Assembly: GCA_936450465.1 (NCBI GenBank)
Contig: OW388299.1
Span: 44,709,386-44,773,385 of the forward strand
DNA length: 64,000 nt
Origin: Gibbula magus
Taxonomy: Eukaryota > Mollusca > Gastropoda > Trochida > Trochidae
Reading direction: 5' to 3'
The position numbers and the translations under genes are program-made. Within the stretch, counting starts at the first letter, position 1. The number at the start of each line of letters is the position of its first letter. The notes below the pieces were generated by a model. The model saw only the letters and a program-made list of their open reading frames with translations, searched no databases and had not been told where the DNA came from. Of the stretch, positions 11,501-21,085 are shown piece by piece.

Positions 11501-14500
11501 CTTTTTACGCGTTATCGCGTTATATTGAGGATCCCTGGCGTTATATTGAGGATCCCTGGGTGATGTCAGCCGCGCTATATGAGTTTCTTTTGTACCGTGC
11601 TATCTCGTCTGCCCCCTTAGCGCAGTAGTCAGAGGCGCTGACTCACGAACTGCAGGTGATAGTGGATACGGGTTCGAGACGCACTTTCTGCAAAACATTT
11701 GCTGTACATATTCTGTCGTAAACTTATGAATTTTTTCAAAATTAGTCTAAGTTAGTTTCTTCAGATCTTTACTTTCAAGCCGTCATCTTAACAAATATAT
11801 CAGGGTTTACAATCATTATAATTCCTTCTAACAGGGTTTACAAGTGTATGTGTAAACCCTCCTGGAGGGAATTACAAGGTGTTAAGTCCCTCGTACCGGG
11901 TGATACGGTTTAGAAAGGTCGTTTCAAGTATCACGTTATATGGCTGGTAGATTGATAAAACAGTATAATGCTATATCAGGGCAATGCTACAACAGTATAA
12001 TGCTATATCAGGGCAATGCTACAACAGTATAATGCTATATCAGGGCAATGCTACAACAGTATAATGCTATATCAGGGCAATGCTACAACAGTATAATGCT
12101 ATATCAGGGCAATGCTACAACAGTATAATGCTATATCAGGGCAATGCTACAACAGTATAATGCTATATCAGGGCAATGCTACAACAGTATAATGCTATAT
12201 CAGGGCAATGCTACAACAGTATAATGCTATATCAGGGCAATGTTACAACAGTATAATGCTATATCAGGGCAATGTTACAACAGTATAATGCTATATCAGG
12301 GCAATGTTACAACAGTATAATGCTATATCAGGGCAATGCTACACCAGTATAATGCTATATTAAGGCAATGCTACACCAGTATAATGCTATATTAAGGCAA
12401 TGCTACACCAGTATAATGCTATATCAGGGCAATGCTACAACAGCATAATGCTATATCAGGGCAATGCTACAACAGTATAATGCTAAATCAGGGCAATGCT
12501 ACAACAGTATAATGCTATATCAGGGCAATGCTACAACAGTATAATGCTACAGTGTGGTTTCTCTCACAGCGTCCCTAGATGGAAGCCTGGGCTATGTCAT
12601 GCCCCTGTCGGAGAAGGTGTACAGACGCTTGTTGATGTTGCAGAATGCCATGACAACCCACGTTCCACACACTGCAGGACTCAACCCTAAATCTTACAGG
12701 TAAGCACATTTACAATGTAGACATTGTATCTATTGATCCTTTATTCATATTTTCCTCTTTTAACATTTCATTGACCAATATATCTATTTTATATATTAAG
12801 TCGTCTGTCATCTTCCATCGATTTTTCAACCTCTTGCAAGCCTGCCTGTCTGTCTGTCTGTCATTCAACTGTTCAGTTGTCTGCCCTTTACATCATTTAT
12901 GGGCCACCCATGCCGCCCATCTTTTAACACTTCTACCCATCCATCTCCATCTTCTACTCATTCATCCATCATCCATCACCAATTATATCTCCACCCAATC
13001 ATGTTCATTCACCTTCCCATCCGTTCGGTATGCGCGTTTTGAAATTCATTGAATCGTTGAACGTCACCTCAAACACTCTTCTCCCCAGAGCTGTGAAGCT
13101 GTCGCACCCTGAGCTAGCGAACCCACACAAGTGTATCCTGGATGGCGAACTGCTGTGGAAATATCTGCATCTCAGCTTCCTGGAGAAGAACGAGATCTCC
13201 AAGAGGATTGGAACGTCAACGGACACGGTCAGCAAAACCTTTTTTCGTAGTACACTCAAGCCGCGATAGTCCGGCCACCGATAATCCGAATCTCGTGTCC
13301 AAACGCTAGCAAGCTGTAACCAAATTAATCTCTATAAAAACTCATTAAATGTTGATTCATTAATCTGTTGATTCAGCTTCCGTATCCGAACACCAATTAG
13401 CCTTAACGGATTAGTCAATTACAACTATTTCTGCTTCACTAATCCGGCGGTTTATCAAAGTGTTCTGGTAATTTGTGATTTTAATAAATTATAATGTCTT
13501 ACTTTGTGTTTCAGTTTGGGATTGTAATTAATTGAAATTACTCATGTTGTGTGATAGTCATAAATATCTAGCGTATCAAACTCATTTGATATTCTAAATA
13601 CGTTCTCGTCTGTATGTAGATTCATAGGGGAGAAACTCCATCTTGTTTGATTCATTTCAGTAGTCCGAAAATTTCACAATCCGAACGTTTTTGATGAAAA
13701 ATTGAAGCATTCGGATTATCGAGGCCTGACTGTAGTTTCATTTAGAAATCCGTTCATCCGTTCATCTCCAAAACCGTTCAATATTTTTTCACCAAACTTT
13801 GTATTTGCTTAGACCCAGTGATAGACTGGTGCCTTTTGCTACTTTGGCTATTCTGAATTTTTTATTTCTCGTTATTAATGCAGTATTGAACTTAGTGCTT
13901 AGCATAAGGGTAATATGAATAGGTTGGATTGAAAGTTGGAGTCACATCACATGCACATATTCCTAGTTTATCAATAACTCACTCATCCATTTAGAGAGCT
14001 TGTCAATAATATGGAAGGGGATTTGTGCCGAAAATGAAGACATGTTGACTTGTAACTTGTAAAGTGTAACATGTCGTTCTCAACCATACAAGTCTCGAAA
14101 AGACAAGTCCAATCATACAAAACTAACATTTTAATTCTGTCAATCGTAACTTCGCATTCTCAACTTTACAAAGTTGAAATGTAATTCTAGAAATCATCAA
14201 AGTCGAAAAGTCAACTTGTCATTTTTAATTATTAAATCTAAATAATATCCACATTTAGTAATGTTACAAGTTACGTTTGACAAATGGAAAATGGAAAATG
14301 AAGAGTTGCAAAGTCAGCTTTGTAAAACCGACTTCAGCATTTCGAGACTGACACGACTTGCAAAGTTAACATTTCGAGACTGACACGACTTGCATAGTTA
14401 CGATTGCAATGTTTCAAATCACATCTCTGCACGATTTCGCATTGACCATATTTGGAATATTACGGAAATTAGCGGAAAGGAACGAATAATCCCGATCCGA

Positions 14501-17500
14501 TAAACACAATGTTCAACAATGACTTCTCCCTTGGCAAGCATCTCCAAGCAACTATTAACACATATTTGAAAGTTGCATACTAGTTTTCCCATTATTAGCT
14601 AGCATACTGTTGACAAAAGCACATTGACTAAAACGTTATAGGAGACCGTCGCTTTTTTCTGTGGAGGAACTAACTGCCCGGCCGAACGCTCGAGACGCGG
14701 TTATTTCTATTGCGAGCCTGGATGGTCGGCCACATATTTAATGTGTAATCATGACCTCCAATTTTTTCCCCAAACATTTTGGAAGGGGGGGGGGACAGAT
14801 ACGCCAGATACGTCATATTGATTAAAGTAATCCAAATGTACGACATCGGAGTTTCAGCAAATGTGCTTGTTATATGAGGAAGGCCAATCTACATTTTCAC
14901 GTGGTGGAAGGTACTGGTCAAACACAAAAAGGAAAATAAAACATTTGTTTCTCTACATTATTTCCAGGGTGACAATAAAAATAAGTATACAGTTCAAAAT
15001 GCAAGCAGAATCAAAATAAATAATTGAACACATTTAGAGAAAAGTTGTGTCTGTTGTGTTGTGTTGTCTATTCATTTGTTCTAAATAACATAGGAATAGT
15101 TAGACCACATTTTTTAAGAAATATGCTTCCTAGTCAAGATTAATATATATGTATTTTGTGATATTATAATATTGTATGTATGTATGATTTTTTTTTTTTT
15201 TTTAGTATACAATATAGTTGGAGTAAATCGTTTCTTGCTACATGCAGTTTTATATATATAAGCTAAAACACTCCCAATCCAGATCAGTGTATTTCGAATC
15301 AGTGACGTATTCCCATTTATGATAGTAAGTTAGTTTATCAAAATGTGTGAGTCAAGTAATAAATCTTACATTTTTGTGTGACCCAGAAGGGTGTTGAATT
15401 TATTTTTATTTTGCATTTGATTGTAAAAGGGTATACAGGATTGCACAGTTTACACTCGGGTATAATGATACCTATGAAGAGTTGGCATAATATAAAACTA
15501 CATGTTTAAAGAAAACATTGCGTCTTTTGTAAAACAAAAAAAAACTAAACTAAAAAACAGTTGGTCGGGACATTTTTTCACATTCGATTTTTGTTAGATA
15601 ATTTATCGACATTTTAAAAATAAATACATGATGGTAAATACTTGTAACTTTTCAAAATAAACCTTACGTAATTTCAAGTGGTTTCGAAACATAAATTACT
15701 GTCAGTGTCACGGACTGCTTTGATTTGGGTCTACAAAATGATTGTCATTTTCCTGTCTCAGCTTTTGGATCGACGCAACACTGGTCACAGTTCGGTATTT
15801 GTTTAGGCAGAACTAAAAATCCGTAAGGTATAGCTCAATGAAACATTATTTTCAAATGTTTTCTTAAGTTTCACAGGTATACAGACAAAAGTGAAACAAA
15901 CATAAAGGATGTGCAGAGCTAAGAAACAATTTTAAAACCTGGAAATATTGTTAAAAAATTCTATTTCGCATGGAAAGAAGGCGTTGTTTTTAATATACGA
16001 GCGAATAATGTTTGCAACATTAGATACATCCTTGACAATATTTACAACACTTTCTATGGATATTTTAAATTTTTGGAGGTACTGTAATGATATGATAATA
16101 TCAGAGTATATATCGAGAATTTCACCCAAATGTCTTCTGATATCAAATATATCAACACGAGTTCATTAAAGTTACACATTAACTGTCATTAACTGATTAA
16201 ATAATAGGATTATGAAGATTTGATTTAAGCGTTATTTACAATGTAGATATCGCTTGTCGATGTCGCTTGATCTCACACAAGCACCATCTACTTATAGGGA
16301 GCCAGTTTTGGGTGATAAAAGACGAATGTTCATGGAACTTTCGATTCCCCCAAATTCATTAACGTGATTACATTTATGAAAACATATTGGAAACTTTCTG
16401 GTTCAGATTTACAGAAAGAACAAATATTTGAATGACTTATTTTCATTTTCAGCAGCTCTCTTGTGTAGATCGCTCTATTTATAAATATATACTGAACATC
16501 TAAAATGTCACACTCTTAGTACAGTTTCTGGACTTTTCAAACACACTAATCCTTGAAATATGTGTATAAAGAAGCCCATTCTGCAACTTCTAGCCGGATT
16601 GTGTTGTGTTTTTCCTTGACAACACATTAATTGAATTAACATTTCTTTTCTTTGAACTTTTAAATTAATAATTTGATATACATTTCTACTACAATGAGTT
16701 TGTTACATTAATGACTAACAAACAAAAGTATTAATAGACACACTGACACGGTAAAGACGTATGTTTAGGGAAGACATTTTGTTGTAAAACATAAATTATC
16801 GGAACTATTATCTAAATAAAAATTATCATCGTTTCATATATGAATTAATAAAACACATATTTGATTTATTGAAAACAATACGCATGTCAATGTATTCATG
16901 AATGGCCATTTTAGTGAAAAAAATATTTTTATATCCTGTATATGTTACAGTCGATTACATTTTTAAATTCAACAGTGCAATTGTATTTTTGAAATTACCA
17001 GTGATACAATTCTATTTTCAGTTTGCATTCTATATTCATGATTATTTTCATATTTTGGCATGTAGAAGTTGAATGTTTATTGTTTAAAGTGTGAAACAAC
17101 AGATCTAGGCTTATGATTTACATTTCATACTTGAATTCAGTAATGTGATTCTTTATATAGAATTAATGGAATATTAATCATGGACAAATATATTTCTGTC
17201 CCACAACAATACACTTTTCACTGCTTCAATTACTAAAAAATATAGTTTGCTTGATAAGTAAATGAAAATAGATAAATTAACATATTCAAAACCAATAAAT
17301 AATTTAAACTAGTTGAGAAAAGTTTGTAAAATAATTAAAAGAGATAAATTCAGCTCAGCTAAAGAACATTTCCCCTTGATTATTTGTCTGTAAGAATAAG
17401 ACGTATTGACATTCAGAACAGTTATCAGTTATATTTAAAGTGCAATGCATTCTAAAAAAAATTTTAAACAAGTATATGAAGTTCCCTGATTTAATTGCTT

Positions 17501-19565
17501 TGTGGTACATTTAAAATATTCTAAAATTAATAATAAAGTTATCAACACTGGCTTATGTATTTCTTTCAATTTCTTCCCCACTAACGTTTATTTACTTTCA
17601 ATATCAGGATTTTCTTTATCAAAACTTGGATATTCATTTCTGAATGCAAAAGACTTTACTGAATACACGTAAAATTGGAGTATAAAAAAGTGAATGTTGA
17701 CATGATTGAACTGAGAGAAGATAATGCGTAAATGATCGTACAGAAAGTAATTATTTTTTCGGGTGTAGGATGTCTATATAAGGTTTGTAAATCTGCAGTT
17801 TTATATGTAAGTGAAATAAGTTTTATGATAACGGATCGGATACATTTATCATAGCTTCAATGCCATTCAAGCTATGCGATCCTTTATGTCTGTCAGTGTC
17901 ATCCCACATTTACATTACTTCCGCATTCGTTTTGCGTTGCAAAAACAAATAATTATTTGTCAAATTTCCTTAAAATTTATTGAAATAATAATTAGAATAC
18001 CTAAGAATTAATTTTCAATTGGTATATTCGTTTGACATTTAATTACTAAGCGAATCTATCAAACGAAATGTAAGTGACAGTAGCGCTCCGTGAACTGACA
18101 ACGTGCGTTTGTTTGTAGGACATAACAAGAGTTACGTCCCTTGATTTTCAGGGGGCGTGGTCAATTCGTCCAGCGTTGGGCTCAAAATAGACCAAGGGAT
18201 TCCCCATCTGGGACAGCGGCAAGGGAGGTCTAGTTTTTTCGCAAATGCCTCTCGTCCTCGGAAAACATCGGCAATGTTCGGGAAACTTCCAAATATGGTC
18301 AATGCGAATTCATGTAGAGATGTAATTTGAAACATTGCATTCGCAACTATGCAAGTCGTGTCAGTCTCGAAATGTTAACTTTGCAAGTCATGTCAGTCTC
18401 GAAATGCAAAAGTCATTTTTACAAAGCTGACTTTGCAACTCCTCATTTTCCATTTTTCATTTGTCAAACGTAACTTGTAACATGACAAAATGTGCATATT
18501 ATTTAGATTTAATAATTAAAAATGACAAGTTGACTTTTCGACTTTGACAATTTCTAGAATTACATTTCAACTTTGTAAAGTTGAGAATGCGAAGTTACGA
18601 TTGACAGAATTAAAATGTTAGTTTTGCATGATTGGACTTGTCTTTTCGAGACATGTATGGTTGGGAACGACATGTTACACTTTACAAGTTACAAGTCAAC
18701 ATGTCTTCATTTTTGGCACAAAATCCCTTCCATACAATAATAGCTACAATATTGCCCAAGTGGTTTTATCTAGAATGCTGGTACCCAAAGTGTAGCCTGA
18801 CGTGAATACCAGATATTTACTTTGCATGAAGGCAGAATTGTCATTTACATTCATATTTATAGTTCACATTTAGTTTGGCAAAAGTCATTTAATAACTGAG
18901 AAAAAGCTATTTGGAACTCCCATTTTGATTAATCAGTTTTTTTAAGAATTTCATTTTAGAGAGAAAAACCTGTCAATATATAGTATATTTATTCCACCGT
19001 CTGTGAACTGGTATGCAAGTGCATCACTCGAGCATGTTTTAACATTGTTGGATTCTCATGCTTCATGACATTTTGCATAATTATCTCTGTATTCCTTTAA
19101 AGGGGCAGTAGCACGTTTTTTGAAAATTTTATTTTTTCAAATTTCCCATTTATAATGATAGTTTATGTCATTTATATTTACTTTAGAGGGAAAAACATCT
19201 CATTACACAAACCAATTATCCGTAGTGGTAATAACGGTGTTGCGTATAAAGCAAAAATTGCATGGCGGCCATTTTATTGTGAACACAATTTATTATTTCG
19301 AATGACAAAAAACAATTTCCATTGCTTTACGGAACCATGTACACTCATTTTGTAACTTTATTTTCCGAAGAGAGAAGGGTGTTTTACTATTGGTGACATT
19401 ATTTTTCAAATACATTTCATCGACTTAATTCAGCCAAAAAACGTGCTACTGCCCCTTTAAGAGATGTTTGATTATTTGTTTTTAATTAATTATTATGCCT
19501 TTCATTCTCTGTTACAGATCATGGATGATTTGATGGAGATAGATCGAGTGACAGCCCACTTTTGA
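5477..19565 (+). CDS. CPSF1: CPSF1, cleavage and polyadenylation specificity factor subunit 1, 3' exons
   Basis: CPSF1 (CPSF160) is the scaffold of the nuclear CPSF complex that recognises AAUAAA through its partners WDR33 and CPSF30. Eight exons are seen: 5477-5560, 6011-6187, 8145-8211, 9288-9335, 10271-10429, 12570-12699, 13089-13227 and 19518-19565. They splice at GT/AG sites with matching phases into 852 nt (283 residues plus stop). The protein reads like the last fifth of animal CPSF1 (family length about 1,440): GPVT...[45 protein letters not shown] and a C-terminal DRVTAHF. This is the end of the CPSF_A beta-propeller region. The first four-fifths lie left of the window, beyond the piggyBac insertion. 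Introns hold minisatellites, SINEs, MITEs and a 4.7-kb TIR element; none breaks an exon. Confidence 0.95.
5561..6010 (+). other. CPSF1 intron, nothing recognised
   Basis: 450 bp between two certain CPSF1 exons. Open frames here do not match any family I recognise and are taken as chance. Confidence 0.6.
6011..6187 (+). CDS. CPSF1: CPSF1 coding exon
   Basis: 177 nt, 59 codons, phase 0 to 0. It encodes [16 protein letters not shown] then [16 protein letters not shown] and [19 protein letters not shown], a highly conserved CPSF1 block. Acceptor TATGTTTCAG, donor GTAAGT. Confidence 0.95.
6188..7336. other. CPSF1 intron, no gene seen
   Basis: First part of the intron before the SINE. At about 6880-6995 there are repeated GTCGTCTTATAC(A) words and a TATACGGTAATAC end, which look like a decayed MITE. 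From about 7240 it becomes TCTG-rich simple sequence. Nothing else is recognised. Confidence 0.4.
7349..7725 (+). mobile_element. tRNA-derived SINE with expanded ACTC tail
   Basis: Starts with GGGGCGGGATAGCGCAGTGG (box A region) and has box B GGTTCGAATCCC at about 7400, a tRNA-like head. It continues through a body shared by all copies in this window and ends ...TTAAACCCCAACTCACTCAC with an expanded (ACTC)n tail. A 12-bp target duplication CTGTCTGTTTGG is seen at 7337-7348 and 7726-7737, so retrotransposition into TCTG-rich intron DNA is well supported. Confidence 0.85.
7651..7725. repeat. (ACTC)n microsatellite in SINE tail
   Basis: About 19 uninterrupted ACTC units at the 3' end of the SINE. 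Other copies of this SINE end in ACCTC units instead, so the array grew after insertion. Confidence 0.9.
7740..7910. repeat. TCTG/TCTT-rich degenerate simple repeat
   Basis: Degenerate TCTGTCTGTT-type sequence on both sides of the SINE, probably one older microsatellite split by the insertion. Confidence 0.6.
7914..8118 (+). mobile_element. SINE fragment lacking tRNA head
   Basis: Matches the body and 3' end of the SINE at 7349 (from TCTACAC to TTAAACCCCAACTCAC) but lacks the tRNA-like head. It ends about 28 bp before the CPSF1 exon at 8145, next to that exon's pyrimidine tract. Confidence 0.75.
8145..8211 (+). CDS. CPSF1: CPSF1 coding exon
   Basis: 67 nt, phase 0 to 1. It encodes [18 protein letters not shown] and NFL. 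Acceptor CTGTGTTTCAG; donor GTAAAA is weak. A SINE fragment ends about 28 bp upstream of the exon. Confidence 0.93.
8401..8549. mobile_element. MITE with TTAA target duplication, 149 bp
   Basis: Starts AGGGACACTGCTTTGAGGAT and ends with the near-complement ATCCTCGAAGCGGTGTCCCT. TTAA flanks both sides (8397-8400, 8550-8553). TTAA targets are typical of piggyBac and Kolobok type elements. No coding capacity. It lies in a CPSF1 intron. Confidence 0.75.
8743..9038 (+). mobile_element. SINE, 5' truncated
   Basis: Begins inside the tRNA head (TTCGGCTTTGGATCAAGAGG), keeps box B GGTTCGAATCCCG, and runs to the ACCTC tail. Same family as 7349-7725. Confidence 0.8.
9288..9335 (+). CDS. CPSF1: CPSF1 coding exon (micro-exon size)
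   Basis: 48 nt, phase 1 to 1. It encodes [16 protein letters not shown], matching VSD...N...Y.YLPE of CPSF1. Acceptor CTTGTTTCAG, donor GTAAGT. The 30-bp minisatellite starts about 100 bp after it. Confidence 0.93.
9420..10110. repeat. 30-bp minisatellite in CPSF1 intron
   Basis: About 22 tandem units of a 30-bp motif beginning GGGCAATAACCT and containing ATCAGCCCATCGTCAA. Central units differ only at a T/A site (CTTTATC or CTATATC); the last four are more diverged (GTTCGTTGTC). Because the period is a multiple of three, the array is open in several frames, for example [10 protein letters not shown] per unit. It lies between CPSF1 exons 9288-9335 and 10271-10429 and is intronic, not protein-coding. 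Confidence 0.93.
10271..10429 (+). CDS. CPSF1: CPSF1 coding exon
   Basis: 159 nt, phase 1 to 1. It encodes [20 protein letters not shown] and continues to RRHITYF. Acceptor GTCATTTCAG, donor GTAAGC. It lies between the two minisatellites. Confidence 0.95.
10550..10960. repeat. Diverged head of the 32-bp minisatellite
   Basis: Loosely repeated words (AATGCTATAA, GGGCAAAAC, ACAGGACA) match the homogeneous array that follows but are far more diverged, like an older edge of the same array. Confidence 0.6.
10961..11320. repeat. 32-bp minisatellite, left array
   Basis: About 11 near-identical 32-bp units with CAACAGTATAATGCTATATC followed by AGGGCAATGCTA. Interrupted at 11321 and resumed at about 11958 with the same unit, so the two arrays were once one. 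Confidence 0.92.
11321..11957. mobile_element. Insertion splitting the minisatellite (palindrome plus tRNA-like part)
   Basis: A 637-bp block of unrelated sequence in the array. It starts with a near-perfect palindrome at 11329-11467 (outer arms GATAACCCAT/ATGGGTTATC, inner loop GATGCAAAGCATC). A tandem GTTATATTGAGGATCCCTGG duplication lies at about 11518-11560. At about 11608-11685 a tRNA-like stretch has TTAGCGCAGTAGTCAGAGGC (box A-like) and GGGTTCGAGAC (box B-like). Further short hairpins (GTTTACA/TGTAAAC) follow. Family unknown to me; probably a non-coding transposon or composite SINE. Confidence 0.6.
11329..11467. repeat. 139-bp near-perfect palindrome
   Basis: The left arm (GATAACCCAT, GGTACGGTTGTGGACCCTGA, GGAAAAACCC) is mirrored by the right arm (GGGTTTTTCC, TCAGGGTCTACAACCGTACC, ATGGGTTATC) around GATGCAAAGCATC. 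It would fold into a long hairpin in RNA or single-stranded DNA. Confidence 0.85.
11958..12550. repeat. 32-bp minisatellite, right array
   Basis: About 18 units of the same 32-bp motif. Some share local variants (GTTACAAC units near 12240-12310, CTACACC/TTAAGG units near 12340-12410), indicating local duplication. The array ends about 20 bp before the CPSF1 exon at 12570. Confidence 0.92.
12570..12699 (+). CDS. CPSF1: CPSF1 coding exon
   Basis: 130 nt, phase 1 to 2. It encodes [20 protein letters not shown] then [20 protein letters not shown]. Acceptor CTCTCACAG, donor GTAAGC. The 32-bp minisatellite ends about 20 bp before this exon, so the array reaches the branch-point and pyrimidine-tract region. 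Confidence 0.95.
12700..13088 (+). other. CPSF1 intron, simple sequence only
   Basis: 389-bp intron with short TGTC and CATC-rich stretches (about 12840-13000). No gene. Confidence 0.6.
13089..13227 (+). CDS. CPSF1: CPSF1 coding exon
   Basis: 139 nt, phase 2 to 0. It encodes [39 protein letters not shown] and IGTSTDT. Acceptor CTCCCCAG. The donor GTCAGC is weak, and a pogo-like MITE begins 26 bp downstream. Confidence 0.92.
13253..13732. mobile_element. pogo/Tigger-like MITE with TA target
   Basis: Left end CACTCAAGCCGCGATAGTCC and right end GGATTATCGAGGCCTGACTG are imperfect inverted repeats. TA flanks each side (13251-13252, 13733-13734). The CAGTCRGGCCTCGATAATCC type of terminus is characteristic of pogo/Tigger elements. 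480 bp, no transposase. It starts 26 bp after the donor of the CPSF1 exon ending at 13227. Confidence 0.75.
14010..14468 (+). repeat. Left terminal inverted repeat of 4.7-kb element
   Basis: Contains internal short repeats (TTTCGAGACTGACACGACTT twice near 14340-14390) and many AAGT/ACTT inverted words. Pairs with 18275-18734. Confidence 0.8.
14469..18274. other. AT-rich interior of the long-TIR element, no gene
   Basis: 3.8 kb of AT-rich sequence with short poly-A/T runs. No transposase motifs, no long open frames and no obvious repeats are visible. It may be captured host or satellite-like DNA. Confidence 0.5.
18275..18734 (-). repeat. Right terminal inverted repeat of 4.7-kb element
   Basis: Reverse complement of the left arm, with only scattered differences by eye, including the duplicated GTGTCAGTCTCGAAATG motif. 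Confidence 0.8.
19101..19456. mobile_element. MITE, TTAA family, 356 bp
   Basis: Starts AGGGGCAGTAGCACG and ends with the complement CGTGCTACTGCCCCT, with TTAA on both sides (19097-19100, 19457-19460). It is closely related to the copy at 24657-25009. It lies 61 bp before the last CPSF1 coding exon. Confidence 0.85.
19518..19565 (+). CDS. CPSF1: CPSF1 last coding exon
   Basis: 48 nt, phase 0. It encodes [15 protein letters not shown] and stop TGA, the invariant CPSF1 C-terminus. Acceptor TCTGTTACAG. The preceding intron (13228-19517) is 6.3 kb and mostly one large TIR element plus two MITEs. Confidence 0.95.
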   Translation: MMDDLMEIDRVTAHF

Positions 19566-20134
19566 ACTTTGCCTATGTGTATAAAAGTGATAATCTGCAT
19601 TGCCTCATCAACAGTGCTAAACAAGATGAGGAAAATAATTATTTGAAGATGAGGACTCATCCTTTCGACTGCCAGTACTGTTTTGCAGGGAAATAGCTGG
19701 TCCAGTTTCAAACGGATCACTTTTTGGTCCTTCTCAAACGCTGGTATACTTTTCCCGTCCCATTGCCAATCCGTGGTTCAGCCTGCAGTAAAACACGGCA
19801 CACTGGCGTTTTGGAGGTCACAAATTTGATACTTATGAGTACGCTTCAGACATCCTCCAGAGAAAATACACCAGTGTTTTGAAAGCTGCAAAAATGATAC
19901 GTCTGACACCAGTTTGGACGTCGAAAGGATATCAGCATTCTTGAAACCCTAGGGGTCCTTGCACAAAACAACCTTAACACTTAGGTTAACCTTAGTACCA
20001 TCCCATTTATTGATTGCTTAAAGCCTTTGATAATGGACCACATGATATGCTACGAGGGAAATGTGGTCATCTGATTGATTAAATAGCCATGGTATGAGCT
20101 TGGGGTTGGATGGCAAGTAATTCTTAAAGAGTGA

Positions 20135-20712
20135 GGAAGAAAACATGATTTTCTGGATAACAACTTCTGTATTGTGAAGACACGTGACGTTTCGGAGTAT
20201 ATGCTCACTCCTTTATCAGATGAAATGTGAAGGTAATTAGGTAGGATAGAGATTGTTAACAATTGTTAGAAACTGCGTCAAAGAGATTAAAATACATGAG
20301 TTTTAAAGAGGATTAAAAAAAGCATGAGTTGGTATACAATGAGGATTTGCAATACAAACTTGAGAGAGGGTAAATACTTGATAATTGTTACTTGAATGGG
20401 GGCGGAATATCGCAGTGGTTAGCGCATTCGGCTTCGGATCAAATCCTGCCAGGGCAACTTTGTCTGAAATAGAGAACTGTTCTACAGGCAGTTAGGTTGG
20501 GTCCAATGCTACACTGGATTTCAAAGCAGTACCACCCATGGTTCGCTAGTTCCAGCCGTTGCTTGCAGGTTTCATTGCAATGCATAGCCACATGGTGTTG
20601 CCGGCTTTCTCCCTGCCATAATACTAACAGCCGTGATATAAGTTAAATACTCTTGAAAGCAGTGTAAAACCCCAACTCAACTGTTATCCAGAAAATCTTG
20701 TTTTCTTGTGTG
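20135..20712. repeat. Inverted-repeat element in CPSF1 3' UTR hosting a SINE
   Basis: Left arm near 20135-20163 (GATTTTCTGGATAACA) and right arm near 20681-20712 (TGTTATCCAGAAAATC) are inverted copies. The left part also has a GACGTTTCGGAG stretch like that of the palindromic element at 56252-56442. A SINE ends where the right arm begins. Probably a decayed hairpin MITE. Confidence 0.5.
20398..20680 (+). mobile_element. SINE in CPSF1 3' UTR
   Basis: Same SINE family: GGGGCGGAATATCGCAGTGG head with box B damaged by a small deletion, full body, and a ...CCCCAACTCAA tail. Confidence 0.8.
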
Positions 20713-21059
20713 TTCTACTGCTAAATGCCCCTCAAATACTTGAGAGTGATGAATATTAGTAAACCTCAAAATTTGTATGGATGTCTTACCCTTTTTAAAT
20801 TAGAAACTCCAGGACTGAATGCTTTTGTCACTTCACTTGTAAGAGATTTGATTATAAACTCCATACTGTTACATACGGTACATTTATTCATTTATTCCCT
20901 ATCGTGTGAAGGTGATTTATGTGTAAACTTCATCATTTGTTACTACACATGTTGTGTGTAGACGTTCCACATCATTGTCGTGATTCACTGTCATTCATGT
21001 TTCATTTGACCAAATATTGTTGTATTTTCTACTGACCCGTGACTATTTTGTAAATAATG

Positions 21060-21065
21060 AATAAA
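21060..21065 (+). terminator. CPSF1: Candidate CPSF1 polyadenylation signal
   Basis: AATAAA about 1.5 kb after the stop codon, followed by T- and GT-rich sequence (CTTCTTTGTCTCATG). The first clear AATAAA after the CDS. Confidence 0.5.
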
Positions 21066-21085
21066 AATACAAATATGACCATCTT

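Larger units (their letters stand above)
14010..18734. mobile_element. 4.7-kb element with about 460-bp terminal inverted repeats
   Basis: The left arm (14010-about 14468) starts TATGGAAGGGGATTTGTGCC. The right arm (about 18275-18734) is its inverted copy, ending GGCACAAAATCCCTTCCATA, with matches along the whole arm by eye. CAATAA directly abuts both ends (14004-14009, 18735-18740), a probable 6-7 bp target duplication. The 3.8-kb interior is AT-rich and has no ORF beyond about 70 codons, so it is non-autonomous. It lies in the last CPSF1 intron. Superfamily not assigned. Confidence 0.8.
19566..21085 (+). other. CPSF1: CPSF1 3' UTR (putative)
   Basis: Sequence after the CPSF1 stop, with AATAAA at 21060-21065 as the best polyadenylation signal. 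The UTR would contain a SINE (20398-20680) and a 28-bp-class inverted repeat around it. End position is inferred. Confidence 0.5.

Noticed and set aside
9420..12550. CRISPR-like arrays
   Set aside because: Units are directly tandem without unique spacers, in introns of an animal gene.
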